Positions 1-10,812 of a stretch of DNA of 64,000 nucleotides are shown here, one piece after another; within the stretch, counting starts at the first letter, position 1; the number at the start of each line of letters is the position of its first letter. The notes below the pieces were generated by a model. It saw only the letters and a program-made list of their open reading frames with translations, did no database searches and was not told the origin of the DNA. Origin of the DNA: Didymella arachidicola (lineage: Eukaryota; Ascomycota; Dothideomycetes; Pleosporales; Didymellaceae); assembly GCA_016630955.3 (NCBI GenBank), contig CM049988.1:1922001-1986000 (forward strand), read 5' to 3'. A program made the translations under genes and the position numbers.

Positions 1-1100
1 GTCACTGCTTCAGAGAGACGCACTGAGCCTATTGGGGTCCAGCAAGGAGACCGTGAGTGGGTGACGCTGATCGCTGCGATCAACGCGATGGGCTGGGCAA
101 TCGCGCCCCATCTCATCTTTAAAGCAAAGAACCACGACGCGTCTTGGTACCCTAATTTAAAGCCCTAATGGCGCATTGGGGTCAGCAGCAACGGCTAGAC
201 TACGAACGATATCGGTGTAGCCTGGTTAAAGCACTTTATTGAGCAGATAAAGGGGCGGAGGGTAGGTAGCCATGTGCTGCTTATAATTGACAGCCATGAG
301 AGCCACAACTCGCTTGCCTTCCAGGATCTCTGCGAGGAGAACAAGATAATTACCCTCTGTATGCCTCCGCACTCATCGCACATCCTGCAGCCGCTTGATG
401 TGGGCTGCTTTGCCCCCTTAAAGCGGGCGTATGGCAAAGAGATTAGAGCCTTGGCAGTAGACCACGTTGGCTGAATTGACAAGAAGGCCTTTATTGCAAC
501 CTTTGCAAAGGTTTTTGAGGAGGCGTTCTCACAGGCAAATATCAGATTAAGCTTTAGAGCAACTGGCTTAGTACCTAATAACCCATTAGTGGTGCTATTA
601 AAGCTTAATGTTAAGCATCGCACACCAACACCGCCTCTACTAGGGGCGACCCAATGGAACCCCAAGACACCCACCAACGCCGCTGAGATAGAGGCTTAAT
701 CAACGTTGCTTCGCGATCGCATCCAAAGGCACCAAGGATCGTCACCTTCTCCTATGGTTGAGATAATGGACCAGCTGCAAAAAGGCACTGCAATGATACT
801 GCATTCACAGACGTTATTAGCAGCCCGAGTGCTGCAGCTTGAAGCGTCAAACAAGGCTGCTTCTGAACGCAAATCGCGCTAAAGAAAGCGAATTCAGAAG
901 GGTGGAGAGACCTCTTAAAGGAACAGGCAGAGGATTTAATAGCCCAATGTGACGTTAGGGCGCAGGTAGAGGGGGAAACGCGTGAGGGTAGGGCCCGAGC
1001 AGGTGCAAGCAAGCAGGGCAAAAGGCACTGCAAGCGCTGCGGCGAGACAGGGCACAACTCGCGCACGTGTGAGAAAGATGCAGTAGACGTTAGCGATTAA
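1..1100 (+). pseudogene. Fot1-like DDE transposase remnant
   Basis: The reading frame gives recognisable DDE_1 transposase sequence: GDREWVTLI, then IDSHESHNS (second catalytic Asp) and LQPLDVGCF (third Asp). It ends with a coiled, Lys/Arg-rich tail and a zinc knuckle ending CEKDAVDVSD. In-frame stops replace codons that are Gln or Trp in sister copies, for example the TAA after NLKP near 167 and TAG in the GW..TND segment near 197. A frame break lies near 910. Most stops are CAA to TAA or TGG to TAG, the RIP pattern. It is not functional. Confidence 0.85.
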
Positions 1101-1229
1101 GAATATCTACTGTATATTATAGTACAACGTTGTGGTGTTAAGCAATTGCGCATAGAAGGCCTAACAGTTTGTTAGGGTGCGTCACTCGCTTGTGTGCGTC
1201 ACTCGCTTGTAACTTTAAGAATTACTGTT
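1..1229 (+). mobile_element. Fot1/pogo-like element 1 (5' truncated by window edge)
   Basis: This is the right part of a Tc1/mariner-type element of the same family as the copies at 8609-10455 and 62354-64000. The window starts inside the transposase. The right terminal repeat (about 1180-1215) carries the family's doubled motif GCGTCACTCGCTTGT with a 17 bp period. The expected terminal ACGT is not recognisable, so the end is taken as the base before the TA shared with the next element. Confidence 0.8.
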
Positions 1230-1231
1230 TA

Positions 1232-3096
1232 ACGTCCATACTAGGTTCGTGGGCCACCGCCTCTCGTGGGCCACTTTTGCCAAGACCCCACCAAAACTCA
1301 CCCTATTATGGCCCAAAATACCACAAACTGGCGCTGCATGAGGCGAAACAAGCTGCAATATTACTCAGAGACTAATTCTACATCATTCGTGCACGTTCGC
1401 GCGTTGTGCCCACTCTCTCCGCACCGTCCACAGCGTCGTTGTGTTGGCTCGCCTCCTTCAGCGCGCACCCTCTTTTTTGGCTTCTTACCATCACCACGCG
1501 CGCTAAACTCCTTTAGAGCAGTCAATCGCTGCGCCTCTCTAACCGTTATGCTCCCTCCCAACTAGATTTTCTTTCTTTTGTGCGATTTACGCTCTGTTGC
1601 AGCTGCTAGAGCCTCGTGCAGCTCAGCTATTTCCTTCTTCGCTAAAGCTAGCTCGTACACCACACCCTTTGCCCCCTTTAGGAGGTGCTCAGACGCGCTG
1701 GTAGTAGACGTTGGTGAGCTACCAAATTGCCTCTTATACTTGTCTCGAATCAGAGTTGATTGCAATTCAAATTCGTTAACGTTCTTTGGGGTTTGTGACT
1801 GCCAGGGTTCGTTATTTGAAGGGAGGGGTGGCGATGGAGTGCGCAGCTTCACATTCAGGGTCAATATGACGCGATCCGGGGCAAACGGAGCCAATCCGGC
1901 CCCTCGGAACCCTCCTTGAATGTTGCGAAGGGTAATAGCTTTGTTATAAGCCGCTATGAAGCATAGGAGGAACTCCTGCTTTGTGATGTAGTTGATCCAG
2001 TTGTGTATAAGCCGATTGACCTCATCCCTGTACGCCTTCTTTAGAGGGCCAAAACAAGCCACATCAAGTGGCTGCAAGAGGTGCGATGAGTGCGCAGGCA
2101 TTGTAAGAACCACAATCTTGTTCTCTTTGCAGTATTGGGTGAATGCTGCAGCCTGGTGGCTCTTATGGCCGTCTACAAGTAGCAAACGGTAGGTCCTATA
2201 GGTACGCTCCTTAGTATGCCTGTTAAAGTGCTTTAACTAGTCAAGACCGAGCTTGTTGTTAGTCCAGCCGTTCTCAGAGACCCCAATTACCTAGTCCTAG
2301 GGCAGATCTTTGTTCTTAGTCCATTTAATCTGGTGGTCTTTGCCTTTGAGGATGATGAAGGGTGGAATGGCCCACCCTGTAGCATTCACGCCCAAAATCA
2401 ACGTAGCCTACTCCTTACTGCCTGGCTAGATCTGCTTTGCTTGTCCTGAGTTCTCTGCGTCTGCAACTACTGCTCCAGGGGTAATCTGTCCCATTGCAAA
2501 GCCAGTCTCGTCAAAGTTGTACGTGTTGTTGTCCTAGATGCCGTACTTGGCTTTTACATTGGCTACAAGGCGAAACTAGCCTTGTTTCAACTCAGGATCC
2601 TCGCAGAGGGCTCTCTTGTAGTCGTACTTGCGATTAAACTTTACTTTAAGCCTTAGTTGACGCTTAACAAAGTTGTTGGGCCAGTCCCGCCCAACAGGGG
2701 CCATTCCGCGCTCTTCTCGTAGTATATTGGTCATATCAGCCACATCTGACAAGCGAGGGGGTGCTTTTCACTGTATGAGGTAAAGAACGTGATCAACAAT
2801 CACTCCCTCCGCGTGCTCATCTAGATACCGTCGGCTAGGCATAGAATCGACTATTGAGAGCCCTCCGGCGCGTCGTCGGGCTAGTGTAGTTCTGGATACC
2901 TTGTAGATAGCTGCAGCGCGTCGCTCTAAGAGGTTTGCGTCTTGATTAAGAGCTTGAAGCGCAAGCTGTATCTGACGCTCTTTTGACGCGTTAAACCGTA
3001 GTTGTTGGGGAGGCATAAGGGGGGAAGGGAGTTTTGGTGGGGTCTTGGCAAAAGTGGCCCACGAGAGGTGGTGGCCCACGAACCCAGTATGGACGT
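1232..3096 (-). mobile_element. Fot1/pogo-like element 2, complete ends (1,865 bp)
   Basis: Both ends are visible. The left end starts ACGTCCATACTAGG and the right end is its inverted match CCCAGTATGGACGT, flanked by TA at 1230-1231 and 3097-3098. Each terminal repeat contains the motif TCGTGGGCCAC (or its complement) twice with a 17 bp period, followed by CTTTTGCCAAGACC, which is shared with elements D, G and the intact copy at 60485. The right TA is shared with element 3, so the two transposons abut with a single TA between them. Confidence 0.9.
1361..3016 (-). pseudogene. Fot1-like transposase of element 2, broken
   Basis: The start is the Met of MPPQQLRF at 3016, the same position as in the intact relative at 62268. 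The N-terminal HTH (RRAAAIYKVSRTTLARRRAG) is readable down to about 2768. Then come stops through the CENP-B-like and first DDE segment (2190-2770), and a clean 207-codon stretch at 1562-2185 with LLVDGHKSHQ and LLQPLDVACF. The C-terminus ends with the zinc knuckle CGRCGESGHNARTC. Stops at former Trp codons (TAG) and Gln codons are the RIP signature. Confidence 0.85.
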
Positions 3097-3098
3097 TA

Positions 3099-4935
3099 AC
3101 GTAGGTGGCAAGCGAGCTGCGCACCCCACCAAACTTGCCCACCTCTCTAGACGTATATCTCAACAACGCAACAGTATAATATATAGAGATTAAAGCAGTA
3201 GATTAAGCAGTAGCTATAGTGTCTTTCTTGCACGTACGCGCGTTGTGTCCAGTCTCTCTACACTTGCTGCAGCGCGCCAGAGCCTGGCGGCTGAGGCCTG
3301 ATTGCTCTCCTGTCTGACGCTTCTCACGAGCATTCTGCTGCTCAGCCTCACGTTGAGCGAGTATATCCTCTCCAGCTCCCATTGTTAATACTCCTTGGTG
3401 TTGTATACGCTTTCTCTTGCGCTGCCTACGCGCAGACGCTGCCTTATTTGCCTTCTCAAGGTTGGTGATCTGACCGCGCATTAGCTCAGCAGACAGCATT
3501 ATCACCTCTGCCCCTTTCTTAAGCTGATCTATTGCTTCAATAATTGACGCTGGCGAAGAGATCTTATGCTTACGTACGCGCTCACGTATTAGGCTTGACT
3601 GAGCCTCAAGCTCACGTACGTTGCTTGGTGTACGAGCCTCCCACAGAGTGTTGATCAGAGCTGCTGGTGGAGTCGGCGTACGCAGCTGCACGTTAAGCTT
3701 TGATAGGACTGCGTCTGGCTGGTGTGGGACAAGACCTGCTCCTTGAAAAGCTGATCGTATATTGGCTGGTGTAAACGATCGATCGTACGCTGCCTTAAGA
3801 GCTGGCAGATACTCAAGCTTGTGATGTGGTTGATATGGTCGCGGATCAGGCTCTCAATCTCACGGCTGTACGCGCGCTTCAATGGCGAGAAACAGCCAAC
3901 GTCAAGAGGCTGGAGAAGGTGAGATGAGTGAGGCGGCATGCAGAGCGTGTAGATATTGTTCTCCTTGCAGATCTCCTGGAACTTAAGAGAGTGGTGGCTC
4001 TCATGGCCATCAAGAATGAGCAGCCGACGTGCTCCTACTGTACGAGCCTTTGTATGAGCGTTGAAGTGCTCTAGCCACTCTACTCCTAGCTCGTTGGTAG
4101 TCCAGCCATTGTCGCTGACTGCGATCGCCCAGTCGCGTGGGATTGCTGCGTCCTTATATCAGGCAGAGAGGTGGTACTGGCCAGTCAAGATGATGAATGG
4201 TGGGATAGACCAGCCAGCAGCATTAATACCAGCGATCAACGTTGCCCACTCACGATTGCCAGGCTGAAGAGCCTTTGGCCGGCCTCTTCTCTCTGACCCT
4301 GTCACGACAAGCTGCATCGTGATCTTGCCCATCATAAAGCCTGCCTCGTCAAAGTTCCAGACGTCATCATCACAGATGCCGTACTTGATCTTTGTCTGCT
4401 CTACCAGCTCGAACCACTTCTTGATTAAGACTGGATCTTCACACAGAGCTCTCTGCCTATCATATGCGCGATTAAAACGCGTCGTAAGACTGTCTGTACG
4501 CTTAACAAAGTTGGCAGGCCACTTCTGCCCAACCTCACCAGCGCTGCGCGCAGCCAGCAGTCTATTAGCCATATCACGTACAGCTGCGTACGTGGGCGCA
4601 AACCTATGCAAGTCAAGGTCAAGTATATGGGTAACAATCACCTCCTCTTCTACCTGAGTGAGCTTCCTTGAGTTAGGCTGGCAATCGCGTCGGGCAGGTA
4701 CACCAGCGCGTCGGCTGCGCAGTGTAGATTCAGCAACGTTGTAGGTATTAGCAGCGCGTCGATTAGCGTGTAATTGACCAGAATTAATAGACAAGATAGC
4801 AAGCTGAATATCTGCTTCATTTGAGGTTATCTGAGTAGCACTGCATTGAGCCATTGTACGTTAAGATGAAAGAGGTGAGCAAGTTTGGTGGGGTGCGCAG
4901 CTCGCTTGCGTGCGCAGCTCGCTTGCCACCTACGT
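3099..4935 (-). mobile_element. Fot1/pogo-like element 3, complete ends (1,837 bp)
   Basis: The termini are ACGTAGGTGGC at the left and GCCACCTACGT at the right, with TA at 3097-3098 and 4936-4937. The right terminal repeat has the motif AAGCGAGCTGCGCAC twice at 17 bp period, whereas the left has one copy only. Relic F (13209-13922) is a RIP-decayed relative of the same family. Confidence 0.9.
3203..4854 (-). pseudogene. Fot1-like transposase of element 3, one stop and one frameshift
   Basis: It starts MAQCSATQIT at 4854. 231 codons are open, covering the HTH (RRAANTYNVAESTLRSRRAG), the CENP-B-like HTH and the first catalytic Asp in WNFDEAGFMMG. A TGA at 4159 replaces the Trp expected in LSAWYKD. 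The second and third Asp segments (LILDGHESH, LLQPLDVGCF) follow in frame. A frame change near 3800 separates them from the C-terminal part (3203-3691), which carries QLRTPTPP, a Lys/Arg-rich stretch and the zinc knuckle CSKCRETGHNARTC. This is one of the least damaged copies in the left block. Confidence 0.85.
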
Positions 4936-4951
4936 TATATATATACCTATA

Positions 4952-5380
4952 ACGTATATTATAGGTTCGTAGAACGCACCCTCTAGTAAAACGCTTTTGC
5001 TAAGACTACACTAAAACACTATTACTATCTTAATACCTCCTAATTAACACTAATTAGACGTGTTAAAAGAAGCTTAGATATAGCTTATGCTTTAAGCTCT
5101 TAAATAAGACGCGAACCTGTCCCTATAACGCGCTGCAGCTATCTACAACATACACTAAAGCACTCTAAGCAGATAACACGCTAGACAGCTCTTAAGAGCT
5201 AATTCTATACCTAGCCGACGGTATCTAGACAAGCATGTAGAGAAGGCGATTGTTAATTACGTTCTTTAACTCAGTTGTTTCTAGTATACTTTAGAGTAGT
5301 ATATAACGCAACTATTACCCTAGCAACATCTAGGGAGGGTTCTAAGGAGCTGGATTAGTCCCCTTTAACCTAGAACGGGT
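4952..5380 (+). mobile_element. Fot1-like relic H, internally deleted, cut by element A
   Basis: It begins ACGTATATTATAGGTTCG after TA, a decayed version of the element 2 terminus. It continues with an N-terminal transposase stretch (about 5030-5280, including CGCGCTGCAGCTATCTACAA, the RRAAAIY helix). It then jumps to C-terminal sequence (CAACATCTAGGGAGGGTTC, about 5325-5380), so roughly 0.9 kb is missing. It stops at the TA where element A begins. Confidence 0.7.
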
Positions 5381-5382
5381 TA

Positions 5383-7230
5383 ATGTAAAGCACCATCGAG
5401 GCGGCCACACTATCGAACCGGCTACTTTTCCTTGGCACTGCGAACACCACGTACAATATAAGCAATTACTTACTCCCCTCTAGTGTACCTACGTACAAAG
5501 CACTTGCATTAGATATAGAATCTTCCTCTGCATCTTCTAGCACGTACGCGCGTTGTGCCTAGTCTTTCTACAGTTGCTATAGTGCTGTTAACCTAGTTGT
5601 GCTCTCTTATAACTACTTCTAACACACGCTCTTTTTAACACCGTACAAGCTGCAGCTGCGCTTTTAGCTATAGAGGCTGCTACTTTACTATACTCTATTG
5701 TACTACTATGCTAGATCTGCTTTCTTTTCTAGGTTTTGCGCTTAGTAAGTACTACTACCTGCTCTTTAAGCTTACGGATGCGAGCTGCTTATATAACATT
5801 CTTATGTAGCATAAGCTTACCACCTTTTACAAGCTGTGCAAACCCCTCTCTTGCTACTTTAGGTAATTGTACAATAGCTTGCCTTATACGCCTTGCCTGT
5901 AACCTAAATTCATGTGAATTGCTTAGTGTTTAGGATTGCCACGGTGTTTCTAGTAGGGGTACTGGTGGTGGCGTACGAATCTGAACATCTAGGCGATCCA
6001 AGACACGCTGCGCGTCGATAGGCACAAGCCCTAAAGCCTTAAAGGCCTTCTTGCAGTTCTTGTACGTAAACACGTTAAAAAACGCGTCCCTAAAGGCTAG
6101 AAGGAAGCCTTCTTTGTTAATGTAGAAGACGCGTTAGGATGCTAAGGCTTGTACGTGTTAAGAGTACTTTAGTTTTAACAGTAAGAAACACACTGCATTA
6201 AGTAGCTAGAGGATGTGCAATAAGTAAGCAGGCATACAAAGGGTAAGGATTATGTTTCCTAGGCAGTAGTTCTTAAAATCCTAGTTAAGGTGGCTCTTAT
6301 AGCCGTCTAAAATAAGCAGCCTATATAAGCCCTTCTAACGCGCCTTTGTATGCTGGTTAAAGTGCTTCAACCACTCTAGGCCGAGCTAATTGTTCGTCTG
6401 TCCGTTCTTGGAGACAGAGAGCTTCTAGTCGTACGGTATTTTAGTCTTCTTATACTAGGCAGAGATGTGTACGCGCCCTTTGTAGATGATAAAGGGTAGG
6501 ATAGCATACCTAGCAGCATAGATGCTCTAGATAGCTGTAACCCACTCCCGATTACCTAGCTAGACGAGGTTTGGTCTTATACGTCTCTCTAAACCTGTAA
6601 CAACCTTTATTAAGCTAATAATTCCTATCTAGAAGCCGGTCTTATTAAAGTTGTAGATATTATTATCCTAGACCCTATACTTGTCTTTTGTGTCCTGTAC
6701 AAGCTAAAACCAGGCGCTAATAACTGCGAGATCCTCCTAGAGTACTCTCTAGCGATCCTTTGCTTAACTAAAGGCCATTTTAAGCTTCTCTGTACACTGG
6801 ACGAATCGCTCTGCCTAGTTCTTGCTAATAGGTGTCCCACCACGTACAGCTAGAAGTTTATCTGCAATATCTACCACCTTAGAGAGCCAGGGGGCAAATC
6901 CGCGCGTGTTAAGGTCGAGTATGTATTGTACGATTGTTTGCTCTTTAGATATAGAGAGCTTCTGCCTGTTTGGTAGTGCCTCTTGTTAAAATCTGATTTC
7001 GTACAGCCGATTAGAGAGCCGTTGATAACGTACGTTGTAGGCTGCAGCAGCGCGTCGCACGCTTTAAAACTGTCCCTTAGTGTACGCCTAAAGAGCAAGA
7101 ATAATTCTGCCTTCTTGTTAAGTTAATTCTTGCTTATGTTATTCTTGCATGTTATGTTGTACAGAAAAGTTGCAGTGCTAAGGAAAAGTAGCCGGTTCGA
7201 TGGTGTGGCCGCCTCGATGGTGCTTTACGT
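5383..7230 (-). mobile_element. Element A, Fot1-like, heavily decayed (1,848 bp)
   Basis: The terminal inverted repeats are about 70 bp. Left is ATGTAAAGCACCATCGAGG (ACGT decayed to ATGT). Right is CCTCGATGGTGCTTTACGT, with TA at 5381-5382 and 7231-7232. The repeats hold ACCATCGAGGCGG and ACCATCGAACCGG, a doubled motif at 17 bp period. The transposase lies on the minus strand with many stops. Recognisable pieces are VRRAAAAYNV, a GNREWVTAI segment, ILDGYKSH and a knuckle remnant CRKTRHNARTC. The internal sequence is a separate subfamily from the other copies. Confidence 0.85.
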
Positions 7231-8608
7231 TACTTAAGTAAGAACTATAACATGGTTTACCACCGGGCCGCTAGGTATTACTAAAGCGCTACCTCTTACC
7301 AACTTTGTAACAATTATAACAACTATTGCAATGCTACTATAACGCAACGTGCAATCTTCTTATAACGAAGGTACTTTATACCTTGCTATCTAAGCTACAC
7401 AATCTACTTCTCCTAATACTGTAAATTACGCGTTAAAAGCGTTTGGTGTACCCCGATTGACGCTAATAGACCGACGCGCTGGAAAGCTTGCGCGACGCGA
7501 CTGCAAGGCCAATTCAAAGAAGCTAACAAAGATAGAAGAGGAGGCGATAGTTGACTGTATACTTAAGCTTAACGCGCAGGGAAAAGGCCTAACAAGGACT
7601 ATGGTACAAGATATAGCTAATAATCTGCCTGCTGCGCGTGGTGAAGGACCTGTTGGCATGCAGTGGGTAAGCAGGTTCAACACGCGTACCAAAGAGATCA
7701 AGCTTCGACGTAGCCGACCGTACGATCGTTAACAAGCCCTGAACGAAGACCGACGCGTTATTAAGCCCTAGTTCGAGCTAGTTAGGTTAACAAAGGAGAA
7801 GTACGGTATACTAGACGAAGACACCTACAACTTTGACGAGACTGGGTTTATAATAGGCGTGATTTCCTCTTAGAGGCTCTTTACAGGCTCTAAGAAGCGA
7901 TCTAATCCTAAGGACGTGCAGCTAGGCAGCCGGGAGTGGGTTACAATTATTACAGGCATCTGCGCTGCAGGCTGGGCTATCCTACCCTTTATTATCTTCC
8001 AAGGCAAGGTCCTGATTACAGTCTGATACCCCAACCTACCTCGCGATTGGATAGTTACAACCAGCGAGAATGGCTAGACTACCAACAAGCTTAGATTAAA
8101 GTAGTTGAAGCACTTTAACGGGCATACTAAGGAGCGTACTATTGGTACCTACTGTTTGCTTATTATTAACGGCCACGAGAGCCACAACTCTGCAGAGTTT
8201 AAAGAATACTGCGTAGAACACAAGATTGTTACCTTGTGTATGCCCCCACACTCGTTGCACCTGTTGCAGCCACTTAACGTGGCCTGTTTTAGCCCCTTAA
8301 AGAAGGCGTACTCACTTGAGGTTAACAACTGGGCGCGGTACGCTAAGGTACAAATTAAGAAAGAGTTCTTCACTACAGGCTTCTAGGCAGCCTACAATAA
8401 GGCAATAATAAAAGATAATATCTGTAGAGGCTTTAGAGGCTCTAGCTTGGTCCCCTTTAACCTAGAACGGGTGCTATTAAGCCTTAATGTAGTCCTTTGC
8501 ACGCTAACACCACCACTACTAGAGAGTACCCTATAGGAATCTAAGACACCAACTAGCGCAAAGGAGGTTGAGTTATAAGTGTTGTACATTTATAAGCGTA
8601 TACAATTA

Positions 8609-10455
8609 ACGTGAGTGCATAGCGAGTGACGCGGATAAGCGAGTGACGCGCCCTAACAAGCTGTTAGGCCTACTAACTGCAACAGTACAACACCACAACG
8701 TTGTACTGTAGCTTACAGTACAGAATATTAATCGCTAACCTCTACTACATCTTTCTTACAAGTGCGCGAATTGTGACCAATCTCTCCGCAGCGCTTACAG
8801 TGCCTTTTACCGCTCTTGCCTGCACCTGTTCGAACCCTACCCTCACGACTCTCCCCTTCAACCTGCGCCTTAACGTCGCGTTGAGCTATTAAGTCCTCTG
8901 CCTCTTCCTTTGACAGGTCTCCGCCCTTCTGAATACGCTTTCTTTTCCGTGATTTACGCTCAGAGGCTGCTTTATTTGACGCTTCAAGCTGCAGCACTCG
9001 GGCTGCTAATAACGTCTGCCCATGCAGCAGCATTGCCGTGCCTCTCTGCAGCTGATCAACGATCTCAACCATCGGAGTTGGTGACGATCCTTGGTGCTTT
9101 TGAATACGATCGCGAAGCAGCGTTGATTAAGCCTGGATCTCATTGGCGTTGGTGGGTGTCTTAGGGTTCCATTCGAGCTCCTCTAAGAGCGGCGGTGTTG
9201 GCGTGCGGACCTTAACATCAAGCTTTGATAGCACCACCGATGGATCTCTAGGCACTAATCCAGTTGCCTTAAAGCTTGCTGTGATGTTTGCCTTTGAAAA
9301 CGCCTGCTTAAATACCTTTGCAAAGGTCGCGATGAAGGCTTTCTTGTCAATTCTGCCAATATGGTCTAATGCCAAGCCTCTGATCTCTCTGCTGTACGCT
9401 CGCTTCAGGGGGGCAAAACAACCCACGTCAAGCGGCTGAAGGATGTGTGACGAGTGCGGAGGCATACAGAGGGTAATTATCTTGTTCTGCTCGCAAAGCT
9501 CCTGGAAAAAGAGCGACTTGTGGCTCTCGTGGCCGTCAAGTATCAGCAGCACGTAGCTACCTACCCTCTGGCCTTTGATCCGCTTAATAAAGTGCCTGAG
9601 CCAGGCTACACCAAGCTCGTTGGTAGTCCAGCCGTTGTCACTTACCCCAATGCGCCATTGGGGCTTCAAATCAGGGAACCAAGCTTCGTCGTGGTTCTTC
9701 GCTTTGAAGATAAGGTAGGGCGCGATTGCCCAGCCCATCGCGTTGATCGCAGCGATCAGAGTCACCCACTCACGATCTCCCTGCTGGACTCCAATAGGCT
9801 CAGTACGTCTCTCTGATGCAGTAACTACTTTGACTCGACTTCCAACGCCCATAGTGAAGCCAGTCTCGTCAAAGTTGTAGGTATCTTCGTCCAGGATACC
9901 GTACTTGGCCTTAACGTTCTGTACCAGGTCAAACTAGGGCTCAACAACAGCTGGGTCGCTGCAGAGGACTCTCTGGCGATCCCTCTGTCGAGTCATTCGC
10001 GATTTGACTCCAGGCTCGCGTTTAACGAAGTTTGAGGCCCATCGCAAGCCAACAGGGCCTGCGTCGCGTGCAGCGCGCAGTTGATTAGCCATATCTTCAA
10101 CCCAACGAAGCGTTAGGCTAGATCCTTGCTGGTCAAGCTTCCTTATGTACTTTACAAGGGTCTGCTCTTCTGCCTTAGTAAGATTCGATGATTTGGGGTG
10201 GGTATCGCGTGTTGATCGCGTTCCAGCGCGTCGGCGGCGGAGAGTTGCCTCTGAGACCTTGTAAACTACAGCAGCGCGTCGCACGCTTAGTTCTTGAGGT
10301 TTTTTAATTGCTTGGAGTGCAAGATTGATTCTCTCTTCATTTGGAAGTAATTCAAGGTCTGGTGGTTGATCCATTGAGGTTTGAAGGTAGGTAGACCCAT
10401 CGGCTTGTTGGGGCGCGTCACTCGCTTATCCGCGTCACTCGCTATGCACTCACGT
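8609..10455 (-). mobile_element. Element C, Fot1-like, inserted in B (1,847 bp)
   Basis: Perfect-looking terminal repeats ACGTGAGTGCATAGCGAG... and ...CTCGCTATGCACTCACGT lie in a TA at 8607-8608 and 10456-10457. AGCGAGTGACGCG occurs twice per end with a 17 bp period. Removing the element joins B cleanly. It is nearly identical to the copy at 62354-64000; the differences are almost all C-to-T or G-to-A. Confidence 0.92.
8728..10374 (-). pseudogene. Fot1-like transposase of element C, two stops
   Basis: It starts MDQPPDLELL at 10374. The HTH is VRRAAVVYKVSEATLRRRRAG. The frame is open for 146 codons to a TAG at 9934 replacing Trp (EP-W-FDLV). It then runs on through YNFDETGFTMG, LILDGHESHKS and LQPLDVGCFAPLK to a TAA near 9127 replacing Gln (IQA-Q-STLL). 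The C-terminal part (8728-9072) has a coiled-coil, a KSRKRKR basic run and the knuckle CKRCGEIGHNSRTC. Only two nonsense changes separate it from a full ORF, so insertion into B is relatively recent. Confidence 0.88.
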
Positions 10456-10812
10456 TATACAGAGATTTACTACTGTCTTCTATTAGAGAGGGGCTTGCAA
10501 AGCTTTTAAAGGGGGTGGCAAAGATAGACTACGCTAACACGTTGCAGAAAAGGGAAATAGACGGCATAAAAAGGGCAATGAAGGCTCTTACAACGCAGCG
10601 CAGTTGTAAAAGAAAGTATATTTAGACAGGGGAAGCTCTTACAGTTGGTGAGGTACAGGATTTAATTGCTAAACAGGAAGGTGGTGGTAGTAAGGGATCT
10701 GAGCAGCCTGCGAAGAGGGTGCGCAAAGAGAGGCACTGTAGGTGTTGTAGTAAGACTGGCTACAACGCACGCACCTGTAACACTGAAATATTAGATGCAG
10801 ATACTAGCAATA

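Noticed and set aside
1185..1215. CRISPR-like or satellite repeat
   Set aside because: Only two units, explained as the doubled motif of a transposon terminal repeat.
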